Shown here: piece by piece, positions 12,131 to 24,589 of the stretch
Layout of the letters: every line of letters starts with the position of its first letter
Numbering within the stretch: position 1 is the stretch's first letter
DNA from: Stentor coeruleus
Lineage: Eukaryota; Ciliophora; Heterotrichea; Heterotrichida; Stentoridae
Assembly: GCA_001970955.1 (NCBI GenBank)
Contig: MPUH01000219.1
Coordinates: 1 to 64,000, forward strand
Reading direction: 5' to 3'
Length of the DNA: 64,000 nt
The notes under the pieces: generated by a model
The model's input: only the letters and a program-made list of their open reading frames with translations
Told to the model about the DNA's origin: nothing
Database searches by the model: none
Made by a program: the position numbers and the translations under genes

Positions 12131-12850
12131 CTAAAGAGGAAGCAAATAATCATTTCCAGCCACATTATAAGGATCAGTATTTTTGACCTTTTGTTCTTTC
12201 ATTTGAGTTTTAATATACTCACGATTTTCTTCATTAGCCCGGTCGTTTTTAAGTTTTGTTTCACGTTCATATATAAGCAAAGCTCGTCTCTGAGCTTCAC
12301 TCATTCTCGCTTCATTTCTTTCTTTATCTTTTTGCTGCTTCATTTTTTCCTGTTTTTCTAGTATCTGTTGTTTTTGGCCATCAATAACTTGTGCTCTCTG
12401 TTCTTCATTGAACCCTTTAAAATGATAAGGAATTACCCTATGTGGTGCTAAAGAACTTTGCATTGTTGCTGGATCTTCAGTCATAAACTTATTTGTTGTC
12501 ACATAGTTTATATCGCTTAAGCCTTGAGCTGTTTCGAATTCTTTTTGAGCTTTTTCTCTAGCAAGTTTTTCTCTGATGATCTGAAGATTTGCTTCTTTAC
12601 AAGCATTTTCCATAGCTAATTGACGATCATTGAAGTCTTTTTCTACTTCTGTTCGCTGTTGGTGGACGTTACGGTTGAACTCAGCCCAACGAGCAGCTTC
12701 ATTAGCTTCTTGTTGTCTCTTGTCTTCTTTTTCTTTGATTTGCTGTTCAATCCAAAGCTTCTGCTGGTATTGCTGCTTGTAGAGCCGGTCACCGTAGTCT
12801 AGGTCTTCTCCATCGAATCTTCTTAAGCCAGAACAGTCTTTCCTATTCAT
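12131..12850 (-). CDS. RIB43A-like ciliary doublet-microtubule protein
   Basis: This 239-aa Glu/Lys/Arg/Gln-rich coiled-coil protein contains the family signatures FDGEDL followed by a Q-rich stretch ending in W-x-x-Q-Q, and PYHFKGFNEEQRAQ, which corresponds to the conserved K-G-M-x-x-E-Q segment of RIB43A/RIBC proteins. That family lies inside the ciliary doublet, on the protofilament ribbon. RIB43A proteins are usually about 350-390 aa; this one lacks most of the N-terminal coil. No upstream exon is evident, so the short form may be real or the true start may lie in unrecognised sequence. It is convergent with the sorting nexin, with about 100 bp between the stops. Confidence 0.75.
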   Translation of the reverse strand: MNRKDCSGLRRFDGEDLDYGDRLYKQQYQQKLWIEQQIKEKEDKRQQEANEAARWAEFNRNVHQQRTEVEKDFNDRQLAMENACKEANLQIIREKLAREKAQKEFETAQGLSDINYVTTNKFMTEDPATMQSSLAPHRVIPYHFKGFNEEQRAQVIDGQKQQILEKQEKMKQQKDKERNEARMSEAQRRALLIYERETKLKNDRANEENREYIKTQMKEQKVKNTDPYNVAGNDYLLPL

Positions 12851-13713
12851 TTTTATTATAAAGTGATTTTTAGTGATAGTTTGAATGGGTTTAAAAGAAT
12901 ATATCTTGTATAAAAATTTATTGAAATATACTAATAAGGCTTTAGATATACTTGTTTAATTTTATGTTAACTTTTTGTTTTATGTGAATGAAAGATTAAT
13001 TAATATAATCTTATTATGATGATCAAAGAAATAAAGTTTAAATTTTTGATGTGTAATATAAGAAATAAGAATAGTGACAAAAGTTGCTAAAGCTTAAACT
13101 CGAACGGAGATATTACTCAAAAACTAAACAAGATATAATGAGCATTTTTCTCTTTATAGTTATAAATTCCCAATAAAACCTTCTACTTTGAAACTTTTGT
13201 ATAAAAACCTACACTTGAGTTTTTCAGTTATTTCAAAAAGTTTCATTCTGTTTCTAAATAGAAATATCACAGCAATAGTTGGAATTGTTATACACCATAT
13301 TATAAATATTAGTCCCTACAACAGTTAAAACATAAGTCAAATACAAATTTTTCCAGCATTGCATCACATTAATATTTTGATATAATATTTTTAGATGTTA
13401 ATCAAAAATTCTTATAACTTCTAAGACCAATTCTATAAGTATTAAAAGAATTTACATATAAAACTTAATCTTTTCAATCAATTATATAAATTTGATTATA
13501 TTTTTTCCAAACTTCAGTTTATATTTTCCTTAATATTAGTTATTACCTATAATCAAAAAAAGTTGTCTTTTTATATAAGTTCCTTAAAGGAATTATCTTT
13601 AAAAGATTATTATATTACTTCTTAGTTATCAGTATTTTGTTTGTTAATTTTATATGTGTTAATACGCAAAAGTAACTTCTAAGTATCCATGTAAATTTTG
13701 GCGAATTATAAGA
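12851..13713. other. Intergenic, divergent
   Basis: About 860 bp, AT-rich, between the RIB43A-like start and the SNARE start. No open frame, RNA gene or repeat recognised. Confidence 0.45.
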
Positions 13714-14382
13714 ATGACTACATATAAAAAGCTCAGCTCAGGAGATTCAGCAGGGGTAAATTCTAATGACCTCCAATACAATTTAAGACAGTTTCAATCA
13801 AAAATCAAAGAGTTCCAAAGGGCTCAACCAGCTGAGCAGAGGTCAATCGACAAAGAAATTAAAAGCATCAGATCTCAGCTCAAAAGCCAGTTTTCAAAGC
13901 CAAGGATCACATCTGAAGAAAAAAGTCGTATAGATGTCTTGGAAAAACAATTCGCAGAACTAAAAAACAATTATTCCAAACTAAAAAATCAAACCAATTA
14001 CCATGGAAAAAGCGAGCATTCAGACGAAATTTTTGAAAATATCCAAGAAAGAGATTCTCTAGTTGTCACTTCAGAAGAGATAAAAGAGCAAGAATTTATG
14101 GTAAAAAGAGCTGAAATTGAACAGCTTCAAAAAGATATGGTTATAGTAAATGAGATGTTTAAAGACACGGCAATGATGGTTAAAGAACAAGGAGATATGA
14201 TACAAGAAGCTGATACTCATGTGACAAATGCTGCAGGTGAAACTGGAAAAGCTATAGGTGAGTTGCATAAGGCTGATAAATATCAACAAAAAGCTAAGAG
14301 AAAAATGGTTTGCATATTTGTTATAGCTTTAGTTGTTGTGGGGGTTCTTTTAGCTATAGTCTTAGGAGTAGTGGTTTTTTAG
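13714..14382 (+). CDS. Syntaxin-type Q-SNARE, tail-anchored
   Basis: This 222-aa protein has an N-terminal helical region (about 15-95), a t-SNARE heptad helix (about 120-185) whose centre reads KEQGDMIQEAD with the zero-layer Gln, and a C-terminal hydrophobic anchor (about 198-222). The order and length fit syntaxins (Qa class, endosomal type such as syntaxin 7/12/13, or possibly 16). It would drive fusion of vesicles with an internal membrane. The last 15 bases of the frame (GTAGTGGTTTTTTAG) have the size and ends of a local intron but lack the usual internal A pattern; using it would alter only the last few residues. Which compartment it serves cannot be told from sequence alone. Confidence 0.82.
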   Translation: MTTYKKLSSGDSAGVNSNDLQYNLRQFQSKIKEFQRAQPAEQRSIDKEIKSIRSQLKSQFSKPRITSEEKSRIDVLEKQFAELKNNYSKLKNQTNYHGKSEHSDEIFENIQERDSLVVTSEEIKEQEFMVKRAEIEQLQKDMVIVNEMFKDTAMMVKEQGDMIQEADTHVTNAAGETGKAIGELHKADKYQQKAKRKMVCIFVIALVVVGVLLAIVLGVVVF

Positions 14383-15153
14383 ACTTAATAATTTACTGTT
14401 CTTGCAGTTTTTATGGGAATTATTAGATCGAATAGAAAAATTATAGAAATTAGTTAGGTTTTAGTCTTGATTAGGTAAATAGAAGTTGAATATGCGATAA
14501 TTTTTTTAATTTCTGAAAAAGAGATTTTGATGGCTTATTGCAAATTTATCAGAGATATAGCGATTTTGAAGAGGAATGATAAATTATAAGAAGTGATTTG
14601 ATGGAATTAATTAACTGTGAATGCATTTTATAAATTTGAAATATTATTATTTACATATGATTTATTTAATTATGAGCACAAAGATTTATGTGAAATTCTG
14701 ATACTTATGGTAAAATAAATAAGAGAAAATAACGTAGAGTGAAGAAATGATAGCATAAATAAAATAAGCCTCAACTTTGAGCATGAAAATTAATAGAAAG
14801 AAAATTATTTTTTTTAAAAATGATTTTCAAGAATAAAAAGTGTTGGAATACTTAAAAATAAAATTTTAAGAAAGTTGATACAAGAAATTCAATAGTTTTT
14901 TTGAAAAATAGTTAGAAGTGCAAAATTATTTTATGAGTGCTTATTATATTATGAATTTAAATTTTACATCTATATTCCTAAAAATTTTCCCCTCTACTTA
15001 ACTTTGCATCCTTTTTTCTACATTCCAAAAAAAATATTTCTTTTCTATCAACTTTCTCATTCATTAAATCTCTTCATATTTCCATTAGTTTATACTTATT
15101 TACAATTCACCCTCTTCATTACTTATCTTATTGTACAAGCAAGAGCCATATAA
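14383..15153. other. Intergenic upstream of the giant receptor-like gene
   Basis: About 770 bp, AT-rich. The plus strand becomes pyrimidine-rich (many CT and TTTC runs) over about 14980-15150, just before the start codon. No gene or RNA recognised. Confidence 0.45.
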
Positions 15154-18100
15154 ATGGAAAAATTGATATTAGCCTTTTCTGTACTTTCAACAGCTCTATC
15201 TGCCTGCTGTCTAAACTGTAACACCCCTTCAACAGCCTGCCTTGACTGTAGCCTAGGTTATTTTTTATACGAATCCAAAATTTGTTTAAGTTCCTGCCCA
15301 ACTGGTTATTCTCTTATTTCTAACACTTGTCAAGTTGGCTCATCTTCTAAAACCCTCTTTGATCTTGATTTTTCTTTATATACAGACTTAAGTCAGACCT
15401 CAATAGACAGTTTTTTTACTTCAGGGAATCAGAAAATGTCCAGTCCTAGTATGAAAACACTTTCCCCAACATTAGACAGGGGTTTATATTGTAATCCTTA
15501 CTCCTCTTTAACTTCTACTAACAATTGGACACCAGGTCCTGATATAACATTTGAAATCTGGATATATGAAATCTCATCAGGAATTGTATTTGAAGTCATG
15601 GATGAAGATTCACCAACTATGAGAATTAGGGCAAATTATCTTCAATACAGTCTAACATTCAGAACTAAAGATCAAATATTAAATACTGTTTATATAACAT
15701 ATACAGAACATTATAAAAGCGTAATATCATGGGATTATGTCAAAATTCAAACAACACAAGCTACATCGACAAGTGTGACAGTAAAAATTTCTATTAATAA
15801 TGATGAATATCAACAAACTTATAACAATGTAGAATTTAAAGCAACAAATCCTAGTAGTTGGGTTTTAGGAAGTCTAACATTAGGTTCATCATTTGAAGGT
15901 TTTATTTATTCATTTCGTGTTGATTTAGAGCTTATTTCTTCTGATATCCCAATTGTTTCCCCTCCAGCTTGTTCTATTAATTATTATTACTCAGGATCAG
16001 CTTGTATATCTTGTCCTGGAACATGTTCAAAAGTCCCAAATTGTATATCATCTTCATCATGTTCAATATGTGCAAGTTGTGAATATTGTTCAGGGTATAG
16101 TTTATCTGATTGTTATTGTGATGGGATAAGTTGTTGTCAATCTTCTTGTAATTCTTGTACAAGTTCATTTTATATTTGTGACTCTTGTTTATTGGGTTAT
16201 ACAAACATAGGGGGAATATGCAAAATAAATTCAATGCCAAGTAAAATCTATCAAGTTTTTACAGGAGACTTTTCTGGGTATTATGGGAATTTTCGTACTG
16301 GGGATGATGGTTTGAAGTATTACTTTGGAGATGTTCCTGAAAGTTTAGACCCTATTCCTGTTGATAAAAGAGGATTATATTTTACATCAGGAAAATATTT
16401 GATTTATGATACAAGTTTAATATTACAAAACAGTTTTTCTATAGGCTTATGGATAAAACCTATATCAGGAGGAGTATTTTATAAAGGTCTTGAGTTATCA
16501 TATGACATAAACACTTTAACAATTCAATACTCAAATGGGATGAGCTATTATTATTATACCAGTATTTCTAATAGTTTTACTCTTTGGGGCTTTATATCTT
16601 TTGTAGCCAATACTCAAGGTTCTGATATAATTTTTACCCATTATTTTAATAATGATATTATATCTTCAAATACATATTATTCATCGTATTTTACAGACAT
16701 ATCAGGAAGCTCATTAATTCTAGGTAAATCATCATCAGCTAATTATAATGGGTTTATATATTCAATTTCTATATGGGATAGCGCTGTTATAAATTTCGCT
16801 TATGAATATTATGATGAACCTTGTGGTATTAGTCTTATAAGCTCATGTCTTATTGAATGCCCTATTAATTCATTTTTTTATAGAGAATGTGAAACTTGTA
16901 GTAATTCTTGTGGAACTGGATGTGTAGATTCAAGAACATCATGTACAATATGTAAACAATACCTTTGTAGATTGTGTACATCATTTGACTCAACAACTTG
17001 TATTGAATGTATTGCCAATGCTTCTGGAGAACCTTGTAAATGTAATGGTATGTATTATGAGTATAGTTATGCATGCTATTTATGTTATGAAAGATGTGAA
17101 AAATGTAGTAATGGAGGACATAAATGTATTGAATGTAAAAATTTATATTTGTATACTGATGGACTTTGTCTTGAAGTTTGCCCTTCAGGATATACTTTAT
17201 CAGGTAGTATATGTAGTTTGACAACTGAGTTAGTATTAGCTTTAGATTTGAGGACAACTTTAAATCTAGGGACTATTGATGATTATAAAATAGGAAGTGA
17301 TTGGACTAATTATTATCCGAATTATGATGCAAATGACCCTTGGCCTGCTATTGAAAGAGGATATTATTTTCATAGTTCTTCTTATATTATAAAAGATTTA
17401 ATTATTAGTCCTTATTTCTCATTGAATCTCTGGGTTAAAGTTATCACTCCAGGGATAATACTAAGTAAATCTGGAATTTTAGAACTAAATGCATTAAGCA
17501 ACACAGAAGTGAAACTACAAATAACTCTTATGCAAGGAAGTTTATTAGAAAAAACTATAACTTTAACAAGTTCTCAATGGGTTTATCTAGGCTACTCTTT
17601 ATCTTTATACAACAGTAACATTTATTCTCGTTTACAAAGCTATGAAAATCTAGTATCCCAATCAACAATAGATGTTGTAGGTTATATTTCGGATACTTCA
17701 TATGATCCTATATATATTGGCTCATCAACTTTATGTTTTCAAGGATTTATTGCTTTTATTAATATTTATAGTACTAATACTCATGCTTCAAGTGATTATA
17801 CATTAGCATGTACTGACTGTAATTTATGCTCTTATTGTCTAAGTGAATCTGATATTTTTGATGATCCAGTTGATAATAGCCCTTGTCCAGTTGATTGTTT
17901 AAATGGGTGTAATAGAGCAACATGTGTTCTTTGTGCTGATGAACTTTGTGTTATATGCTCAGATCGTGTGTCAAATTATTGTTCTCAATGTGTTGTTAAT
18001 TCATTAGGTACACCTTGTGAATGTGTGCAAGAGTATTATCAAAATTTATCAAGTTGTAATCTTTGTTTTTATAGATGTCTTGAATGTGATGCTGCAGGGT

Positions 18101-21100
18101 TTTATTGCCAGGTTTGTAAATCACCTTGGGTTTTAGAGGAAGATTTATGTTTGACACAATGCTCTTCAGGTTATATGTTATCTTTGAATGTATGTAGTTT
18201 AACTTCAGAACTTGTTTTTGATTTAGATTTTAGAGACCATATTGTTTTAGGGAGTTTAGGAANGACCATATTGTTTTAGGGAGTTTAGGAAATTTACTTA
18301 TTGGGAACGATACTGAGAATTTATACCCAGAATTCGACCCTTATGACCCTTGGCCTAATAAAAATCGAGGATATTTTTTCCACGGTTCAGCTTATGTTAC
18401 TTATCAATTAGCCCTATCCCCAAAATTTACATTATGTTTCTGGGTTATGCCTGTTGCCGATGGGGTATTTTTCAATAAAATTTCTATAAACAATGAAATT
18501 TCTTTATCTTTTATCAATAGCCAAGTTGTTTTTTATTTGAAAATTGGCACTTTAGAATCCAGCGTAGCATTAAATTATACATTTGGAGAATGGATTTATT
18601 ATAGTGTTATATTAAACTCACAAGCCAGCCATAGTGATATTCAAACCTATCTAGGGAATACTCTTAATACTCAAGGAATTATCAATGATTTCCTAGATGA
18701 CCAAGATGGGATTATTAAAATTGGTAATTCAAATTCCCCAAACGGATTTCAAGGTTTTTTATGGATGCTTCAAGTTTACAATCAGCCCGATCTATCTTTT
18801 CCTCTATCATCTTTTCACCCTTTAAGTTCATGTTTACTTAATGAATATCCTCCAAATTGCTTATCATGTCCATCTTCATGTACAAAAGGTTGTGATGAAA
18901 ATTATTGTAATCAATGTCCAGATAAACTTTGTTATAAATGTCACTCTTATACCTCTACATGCGATGAATGTTCTAATCATAGTTCACTTATTAATAATTT
19001 GTGTAAATGTGACTTTCATTATTATAATGATAACAATATTTGTAAAGAATGTTATAGTAACTGTAAAGCTTGTAATGGAAGTAACATGGACAATTGCCTT
19101 GAGTGTTTTGATAATTTCTCTTTAATCGACAATAAAGTCTGTGGGAAATGTAGTATAGGTTATACTCTTACAGATAACATCTGCTCATTATCATCAAATT
19201 TATTTTTTTCTCTTAATCTCAACAACACAATTTTAGGTCAAATAACAGACTCAGCTTCAGGGGTTAAAATTCTAACAGGAACATCAGGAAAATTTTATCC
19301 TGATTATGAGACTACTGATCCTATCTCAGCATTTCTACGAGGATTTTATTTCAATGGCGAATCCTCTTATCTAAAAGCATCTGATGAGTTTATCTTGCCA
19401 TATACTTTCGAGCTTTTTTTATGGATAAACACTATAAATCCATCTGGAGTTCTAATTCAAAAATCAGGCTTTTTAATGTATTTACAAGACACTTTTTTAT
19501 ATATAAAACTCAACCTAACTGAATCTATTTTAATATACCAAAGCTCAGAACCTATCCCAATAAGTAATTGGCATCGTATATATTTTAAATTAAGTTTATC
19601 AGGTAATACATCAACTTTAACCCATATTAACATAATAACCTCAGAAGGGTATTTCATAGACTATTCTCCTGGAGCTTTTATAGGAAAAGGAGACTTAGAG
19701 TTCTTTCATGGATTTATATATACTTTTAGTATTAGTGTTATACAAGAGTCTAGAAGTTTAATTGAATGTTTAGATACATGTGAAGAATGTTTAGATGATG
19801 GATATTGCATACCTAATTGTCCTATTGATACTTATTGGATTGGACCTTATTATAATAATTGTACTGAATGTCCTGATTTGTGTGATAATGGGTGTAGGAA
19901 TAATATGAGTTGCAGTTTATGTTATGATGAAAAATGTTTATATTGTGATAATTTAGATACTTATAGTAAATGTAATTCTTGTACTGAAGGAACTAAATTT
20001 GGTGATATTTGTGAATGTTTACCTGAATATACTTGGGATCCATTTAAAATTAGGTGTTTTATTTGTGAAAGTTATCAGTTTATTGATAACTACGATTGTG
20101 TTAACTGTCCTAAACTATGTAAAAAATGTCAGTCTTTAGTAAATTGTACTGAATGTTTGGAGTATAGCCACTTGAAAAATTATTTATGTGAATGCAATGC
20201 TGGGTATAAAGGAGAAGAAATATGTGAAAGGTATTATTTAAATATAACTTTTACAGTGACTGATGAAAATGATTTTCTTTTTGTGCTCTCTGAAGCATTA
20301 TGGGAAGATCTTACAACTGCTGATATTGATGTCGAATACAATCTAGCTGAAACTTGGAATCTAGAAAAGTGGTCAGACACACAATATCGTATAAAAATGA
20401 CTTATACAGAAAATCCTGGAAAAAATGAAGTTGCTATAATTCACTTTATAAACACTGATAAAATCTTATCAAAAACTAATGGGACTCCAGAAACATACAC
20501 TTATCAAATAGAACTTAAAGAAATTATAGAAGCTGATAAAACCCTTATGGATCAAGCTAAAAAACTAGGCCAAACTGTTACAACCACAGTTACTTCTGCA
20601 GTCACAGCAGTTTCTTTACTAAACCCAAATCCCGCTTGTTTATGGAGTTTTATTAATACTATACAAATGATTGTATTTATTGTATTAGCTACTGTTCCAA
20701 TACCACCAAAATCAAAAGGTTTAATTGTTGGTTTAAAAAACTATAACATGTTTCCGAATTCATTTTCTTATTTCATGACTAAAGGAAAACCTCATAATTT
20801 TACTAGTGCATATGATTTAGGATATGCTTCAGATTCAATTATTATTAATATTGGCAGTGCTCTTACAGCTTTTGCATTTTTTATTGGGTTATGGGTTATT
20901 TTGATATTCCTTAGGTTTTTAATACGCAAAGGATGTTGTACTAAAAAATGGTATGTTGATTTGATTGCTGAATTTATTGCTGATTATAAATATGGTTTTT
21001 TTATTAGATATGGGATTACGAATTACCTTGAATTTGAAGTTGCAGCTTTGATTGGGATTATAAACTGGCGTAGTGTTTCTGATTATTCNAGCTTTGATTG

Positions 21101-21846
21101 GGATTATAAACTGGCGTAGTGTTTCTGATTATTCTATAACAAACACGATACTTTCATCAGTGATACTGTTTTTAATCCCATTAACACCTATTTTATGCTT
21201 TTTAATGGTGATGAAAAGGAGGAAAAAAGCGGAATCTGGGCAAGAAGAATTTGACACAATGTATGGGACGCTTTTTTACGAGTTCAACAATGACAAAGGG
21301 GTGATGACTTCGAACTTTTATGTTTTTTTCTTTACAAAACGGGCAATTTATGGTATTGTCCTCCTTTTTCTAAGAGGCTATGGGGTTATCCAAATGACTC
21401 TTATCCTGATAATCTGCCTTTCCTTTTTAATTTATCTATTGTATTTCCGCCCTTTCGGTGAAAAACTCCTAAACTTTTCCAACATCTTTACCGAAATGGC
21501 CACTTTACTTATTTTTGCCCTTATCGCTTGGCTATTATTCGATTTATCCAACAATTCTCGTAATCGCTTAGATGATGTTATTTATTACACAGTCTATGTC
21601 ATCATGGGCTTACAAATGGGTGTTAGTTTAGCTCTTATGGGCAAATCAATTAAAGGAAAAATCTCAGAATGGAGGATGAAAAAATTACAAAACAAAATCA
21701 TTTCAGCTTTAAGTATAGAAAATGAAGAAAAAGTTTTAAATCCAAATAGCAATGATATATCAAGAGTTGAATGGGTTGATTGTTTAAAAAAAGATAACTC
21801 TCAAACAATAGGTTCGAAAAATCTTGGCAGGTTCTTTGAAGAATAG
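15154..21846 (+). CDS. Giant surface protein: five LamG-like units with Cys-rich linkers, C-terminal multi-TM
   Basis: The signal peptide (MEKLILAFSVLSTALSACC) is followed by Cys-rich furin/VSP-like linkers alternating with five about 200-residue units that begin near 15358, 16231, 17218, 18199 and 19190. The later units share a ...LDL...YP.YD..DP...RG.YF..SSY... opening and an LWV strand, typical of concanavalin A/LamG folds that bind glycans or proteins. About six to seven hydrophobic helices follow from 20637 to 21650. Two breaks, at N 18263 and N 21089, are flanked by exact 28-bp and 45-bp copies; collapsing each copy plus N gives one continuous frame of about 2205 aa, so they look like assembly joins. 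No introns with stops were seen. The topology parallels the gene at 1000-7743; likely an adhesion or sensory receptor, ligand unknown. Confidence 0.8.
18235..18291 (+). repeat. 28-bp duplicate flanking N (assembly join)
   Basis: Bases 18235-18262 and 18264-18291 are identical with one N between. Removing one copy and the N restores the protein frame across a conserved repeat opening, so this is most likely a gap-filling overlap that was not merged. Confidence 0.85.
21044..21134 (+). repeat. 45-bp duplicate flanking N (assembly join)
   Basis: Bases 21044-21088 and 21090-21134 are identical around an N at 21089. Collapsing them restores the frame through a membrane region, as at 18263. Confidence 0.85.
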
Positions 21847-21858
21847 TTTAGATAATAA

Positions 21859-22650
21859 ATGGAGCAGTTTAGTCCTGTTAACCATGCTTTTTATTCGCCA
21901 ACTATATCACCAAATATGCCGATTAGTCTTGGGCTGACATCTGGGTTTACACTACAAAGCTCATTTCAGATGGTAAAGCAGCCTTTTATTATCGGGATTT
22001 GTGGAGGTAGCTGTAGTGGTAAATCGCTAGTGACAGAAAAGCTTAAACTAAGCTTAGACCTTTCAGCAAGTGTTGTAAATGAATTTGACTTTTATCACCC
22101 AAATCTTACTAATGTCGATAATTTTGACTCCCCTGATGCTATAAACTGGGAACTTTTGGAATCTTGTTTAAATGCGCTAAATTCAAAGAGCACATTTGAA
22201 TGTCCACAGTATGATCTTTTAAAACATAAACGTAAGAAAAACACTTTGAAATTATACCCAACACGTGTGGTTATAGTAGAAGGAATGTTTATTTTAAGCC
22301 ATGAAGAAATACGTAATAAACTTGATTTGATAATATTTGTCGACTGCCCTGATGATGTCAGAATTGCTAATAGAATCAGAAAATTTACAAAAAATTTCAA
22401 TATGAGCTTAGAATTCATTATAGATTACTATCTTAAATATACTAAGATAGCATATGAGAAATATATAAAACCTGTATTTTTTATTTAGAGCAAAATTTAT
22501 GCTGATATTATTGTCCCGAACTATGGAACACAATATGAAAGCAAAGGTGTGGACTTTATGGTGATTAATATCACACAGTTTTTATATGGAGGGGATTCAG
22601 ATAATATTAACAGGCTTAGATATGCCCCGCTTAAGTTCTTTAATCAATAG
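21859..22650 (+). CDS. Uridine/cytidine kinase
   Basis: This 258-aa P-loop kinase has a Walker A GICGGSCSGKS, the substrate-side DFYHP, a YDLLKHKR segment and the Walker B/ENP-like VVIVEGMFIL, all in the order of uridine kinases (Udk/UCK), which phosphorylate uridine and cytidine to UMP and CMP in pyrimidine salvage. A 15-nt intron at 22474-22488 (GTATTTTTTATTTAG) splits the family motif; splicing gives YIKP-SKIYADIIVP, matching the usual P-x-K-x-x-A-D-I-I-x-P. The first ATG lies only 12 bp after the stop of the gene before it; an alternative ATG at 21970 would remove a 37-residue N-terminal extension and start right before the P-loop strand. The downstream ATG may be the real start. Confidence 0.85.
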
Positions 22651-23655
22651 TTTTAGGGAATATGATATAATTAGTTTTTTTAAGCTTTTTTGTGTTGTTT
22701 ATATTGATTATTATTTGTTTGGGTTTAAGTTATTACTTGGATTTTGCATTTATTTTATTTTGATATTTAAGGAAAAGATGATAATATTTTTAGAAAATGC
22801 TTTTTGGAATTTTTTTTTGATTTTTTAGTCTTGGGGATGCTTTGGATTTTAATTTTAATCATTTTTAATGCAAGTATCGGTATAGATCTAATTATATAAT
22901 ATTTCACTTTATAAAATAATTGTATATATAGATTATCTAATATAGACACTCTGATAATCTTAATGAATAGTTTACATTAAAAGATAATCAGATTTGCCGA
23001 TGATAAACTTAGCTTATAAATTTCTAAACTTGATAAAAAAAATTATCAGAAATTATCTAGATCTACAAGCATAATCTTTGGGGGAATTATGCAATAAAAT
23101 ATAATAAATTATGCTGTTATCTTTTGAGTAACTAGTAATAGCGAATTAAATATTTTTGTATTCACAGAGGACATTTTAGGAGTAAACTTAGCATTGAACC
23201 AAATAACAAAAAAATTAACGATTAGATTACTTTAGATTTGTTTTAGTAAAGCTTTTAAGATTGTTGATTTAATTCATTCACTCTAGATTCAAGTGCGACT
23301 AGTCTATAAAAGTATCTGAATAATTTTTTAAGCGACATTGCCTTATAAAATTCCCTATAACTTCAAACATTTAAATTTTTCTTTCATTCCAAGTCCGATA
23401 TTCATAAACCCAGCCTACACCAACTTAAATTCCATTAGAATCTTATCGTTTGCTTAAAAATCATCATAGACTCCCAAAGCGATCATAAAAAATTTAAGTA
23501 TAAACTAAATCATCCTTTCATAAACTAGCATAATCTACCTTAAACCAGCATCCAAAGACCATTCAATTTACGTATTAACTCTAATCTTTAGCCTTATCAA
23601 TAATTATCTCTGATAGCCATATCCTTATTCTCAGATAAAATCTGAGGCTATAAAA
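22651..23655. other. Intergenic, about 1 kb
   Basis: AT-rich. An 80-codon open stretch at 22586-22828 is very hydrophobic, overlaps the uridine kinase end out of frame and shows no family features, so I do not call it. Nothing else recognised. Confidence 0.45.
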
Positions 23656-23967
23656 ATGACTAAATTCGAAGAAGAACTATGCGGATGCTTCTCAGACTTC
23701 CCAGTCTGCCTCTTTGGTTGGTGTGTTCCAGGTGGCTTTTTATGCCTTCAAGCAGCAGCTGTAGATAAAGCTACTGGTACAGGTGCAGTAGTTCCTTATC
23801 TTCTTGTATGCCTCCTTACATGCATTGGAGGTGCAATCAATCGTGGCAAGATTCGCGACCAATTTACCATTGAAGGAGGATTTGTTCAAGATTGCATGAT
23901 ATGGTGGTGCTGTGGACCATGTGCTGGATGCCAAGAATATCGTGAAGTTAAAAGAAGAAAGCATTAG
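23656..23967 (+). CDS. PLAC8 / Cys-rich family small membrane protein
   Basis: This 103-aa protein has the PLAC8 layout: an N-terminal CFSDFPVCLFGWCVPGG hydrophobic Cys segment, a middle hydrophobic Cys stretch (LLVCLLTC), then R-x-x-I-R-x-x-F-x-I-E-G and a C-terminal WWCCGPCAGCQEYREV. Members include plant PCR/FW2.2 and animal PLAC8 proteins, linked to metal transport, cell size control and membrane association. No intron is needed. An internally deleted relic of the same gene lies about 0.95 kb downstream. Specific role unknown. Confidence 0.88.
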   Translation: MTKFEEELCGCFSDFPVCLFGWCVPGGFLCLQAAAVDKATGTGAVVPYLLVCLLTCIGGAINRGKIRDQFTIEGGFVQDCMIWWCCGPCAGCQEYREVKRRKH

Positions 23968-24116
23968 AATAGGTTAGAAATAAGAATTTATCGAAAAAAA
24001 AGTATGGTAAGGATGAGAGAAGGATGAATTTCTATATGAAAAGTGAATATTAGGAAGATATATAATTTCTTGGGATTTTTTATATGAGATAAATAAGATC
24101 CCTTTCATTTTTATGA

Positions 24117-24346
24117 TATTTATTAATGTAAATGGGCTAATTTTTAGCTTGAGATACTGACTTTTATAGATTTTATAAGTTGCTTTTTATTTGAAAAAAT
24201 TTTATAGGGAATTTTGGTTTTTGAGAAAAAGNTATTTATTAATGTAAATGGGCTAATTTTTAGCTTGAGATACTGACTTTTATAGATTTTATAAGTAGCT
24301 TTTTATTTGAAAAAAATTTATAGGGAATTTTGGTTTTTGAGAAAAA
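24117..24346 (+). repeat. About 115-bp near-duplicate flanking N (assembly join)
   Basis: Bases 24117-24231 and 24233-24346 match except at two or three positions, with N at 24232. The mismatches suggest two alleles or two read versions laid end to end rather than a true tandem repeat. Confidence 0.75.
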
Positions 24347-24589
24347 TTTGGCACTTTTATGTTTTTTATGATTAGTGATAAATAGTTGTATGGCTTTAGA
24401 TAGTTGGTTTGTTAGTTTTTTTGATCTTTTATGGCTTTTATGCAGATAAGACGAATTTTTTAGCTAGATTTAAAGGATGGCTTACATAACTACTCAAAGG
24501 TATAGATTTTATAAAGATGCATTCCTTCAGAAAAAATATTTTGGCGTTTATCAATCTTATAAAAAGTTTATAATTGTACAATAATTATG

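Noticed and set aside
14368-14382. Possible 15-nt intron at the end of the syntaxin gene
   Set aside because: Length and ends fit, but it lacks the A-rich centre and the coding reading gives a normal tail anchor, so I kept the plain frame.
22586-22828. 80-codon hydrophobic open frame
   Set aside because: Starts inside the uridine kinase coding sequence in another frame; the intron-restored kinase frame explains the region.
24117-24346. A true tandem repeat or mobile element
   Set aside because: Single N between near-identical copies matches the assembly-join pattern elsewhere; no ends or coding capacity of an element.
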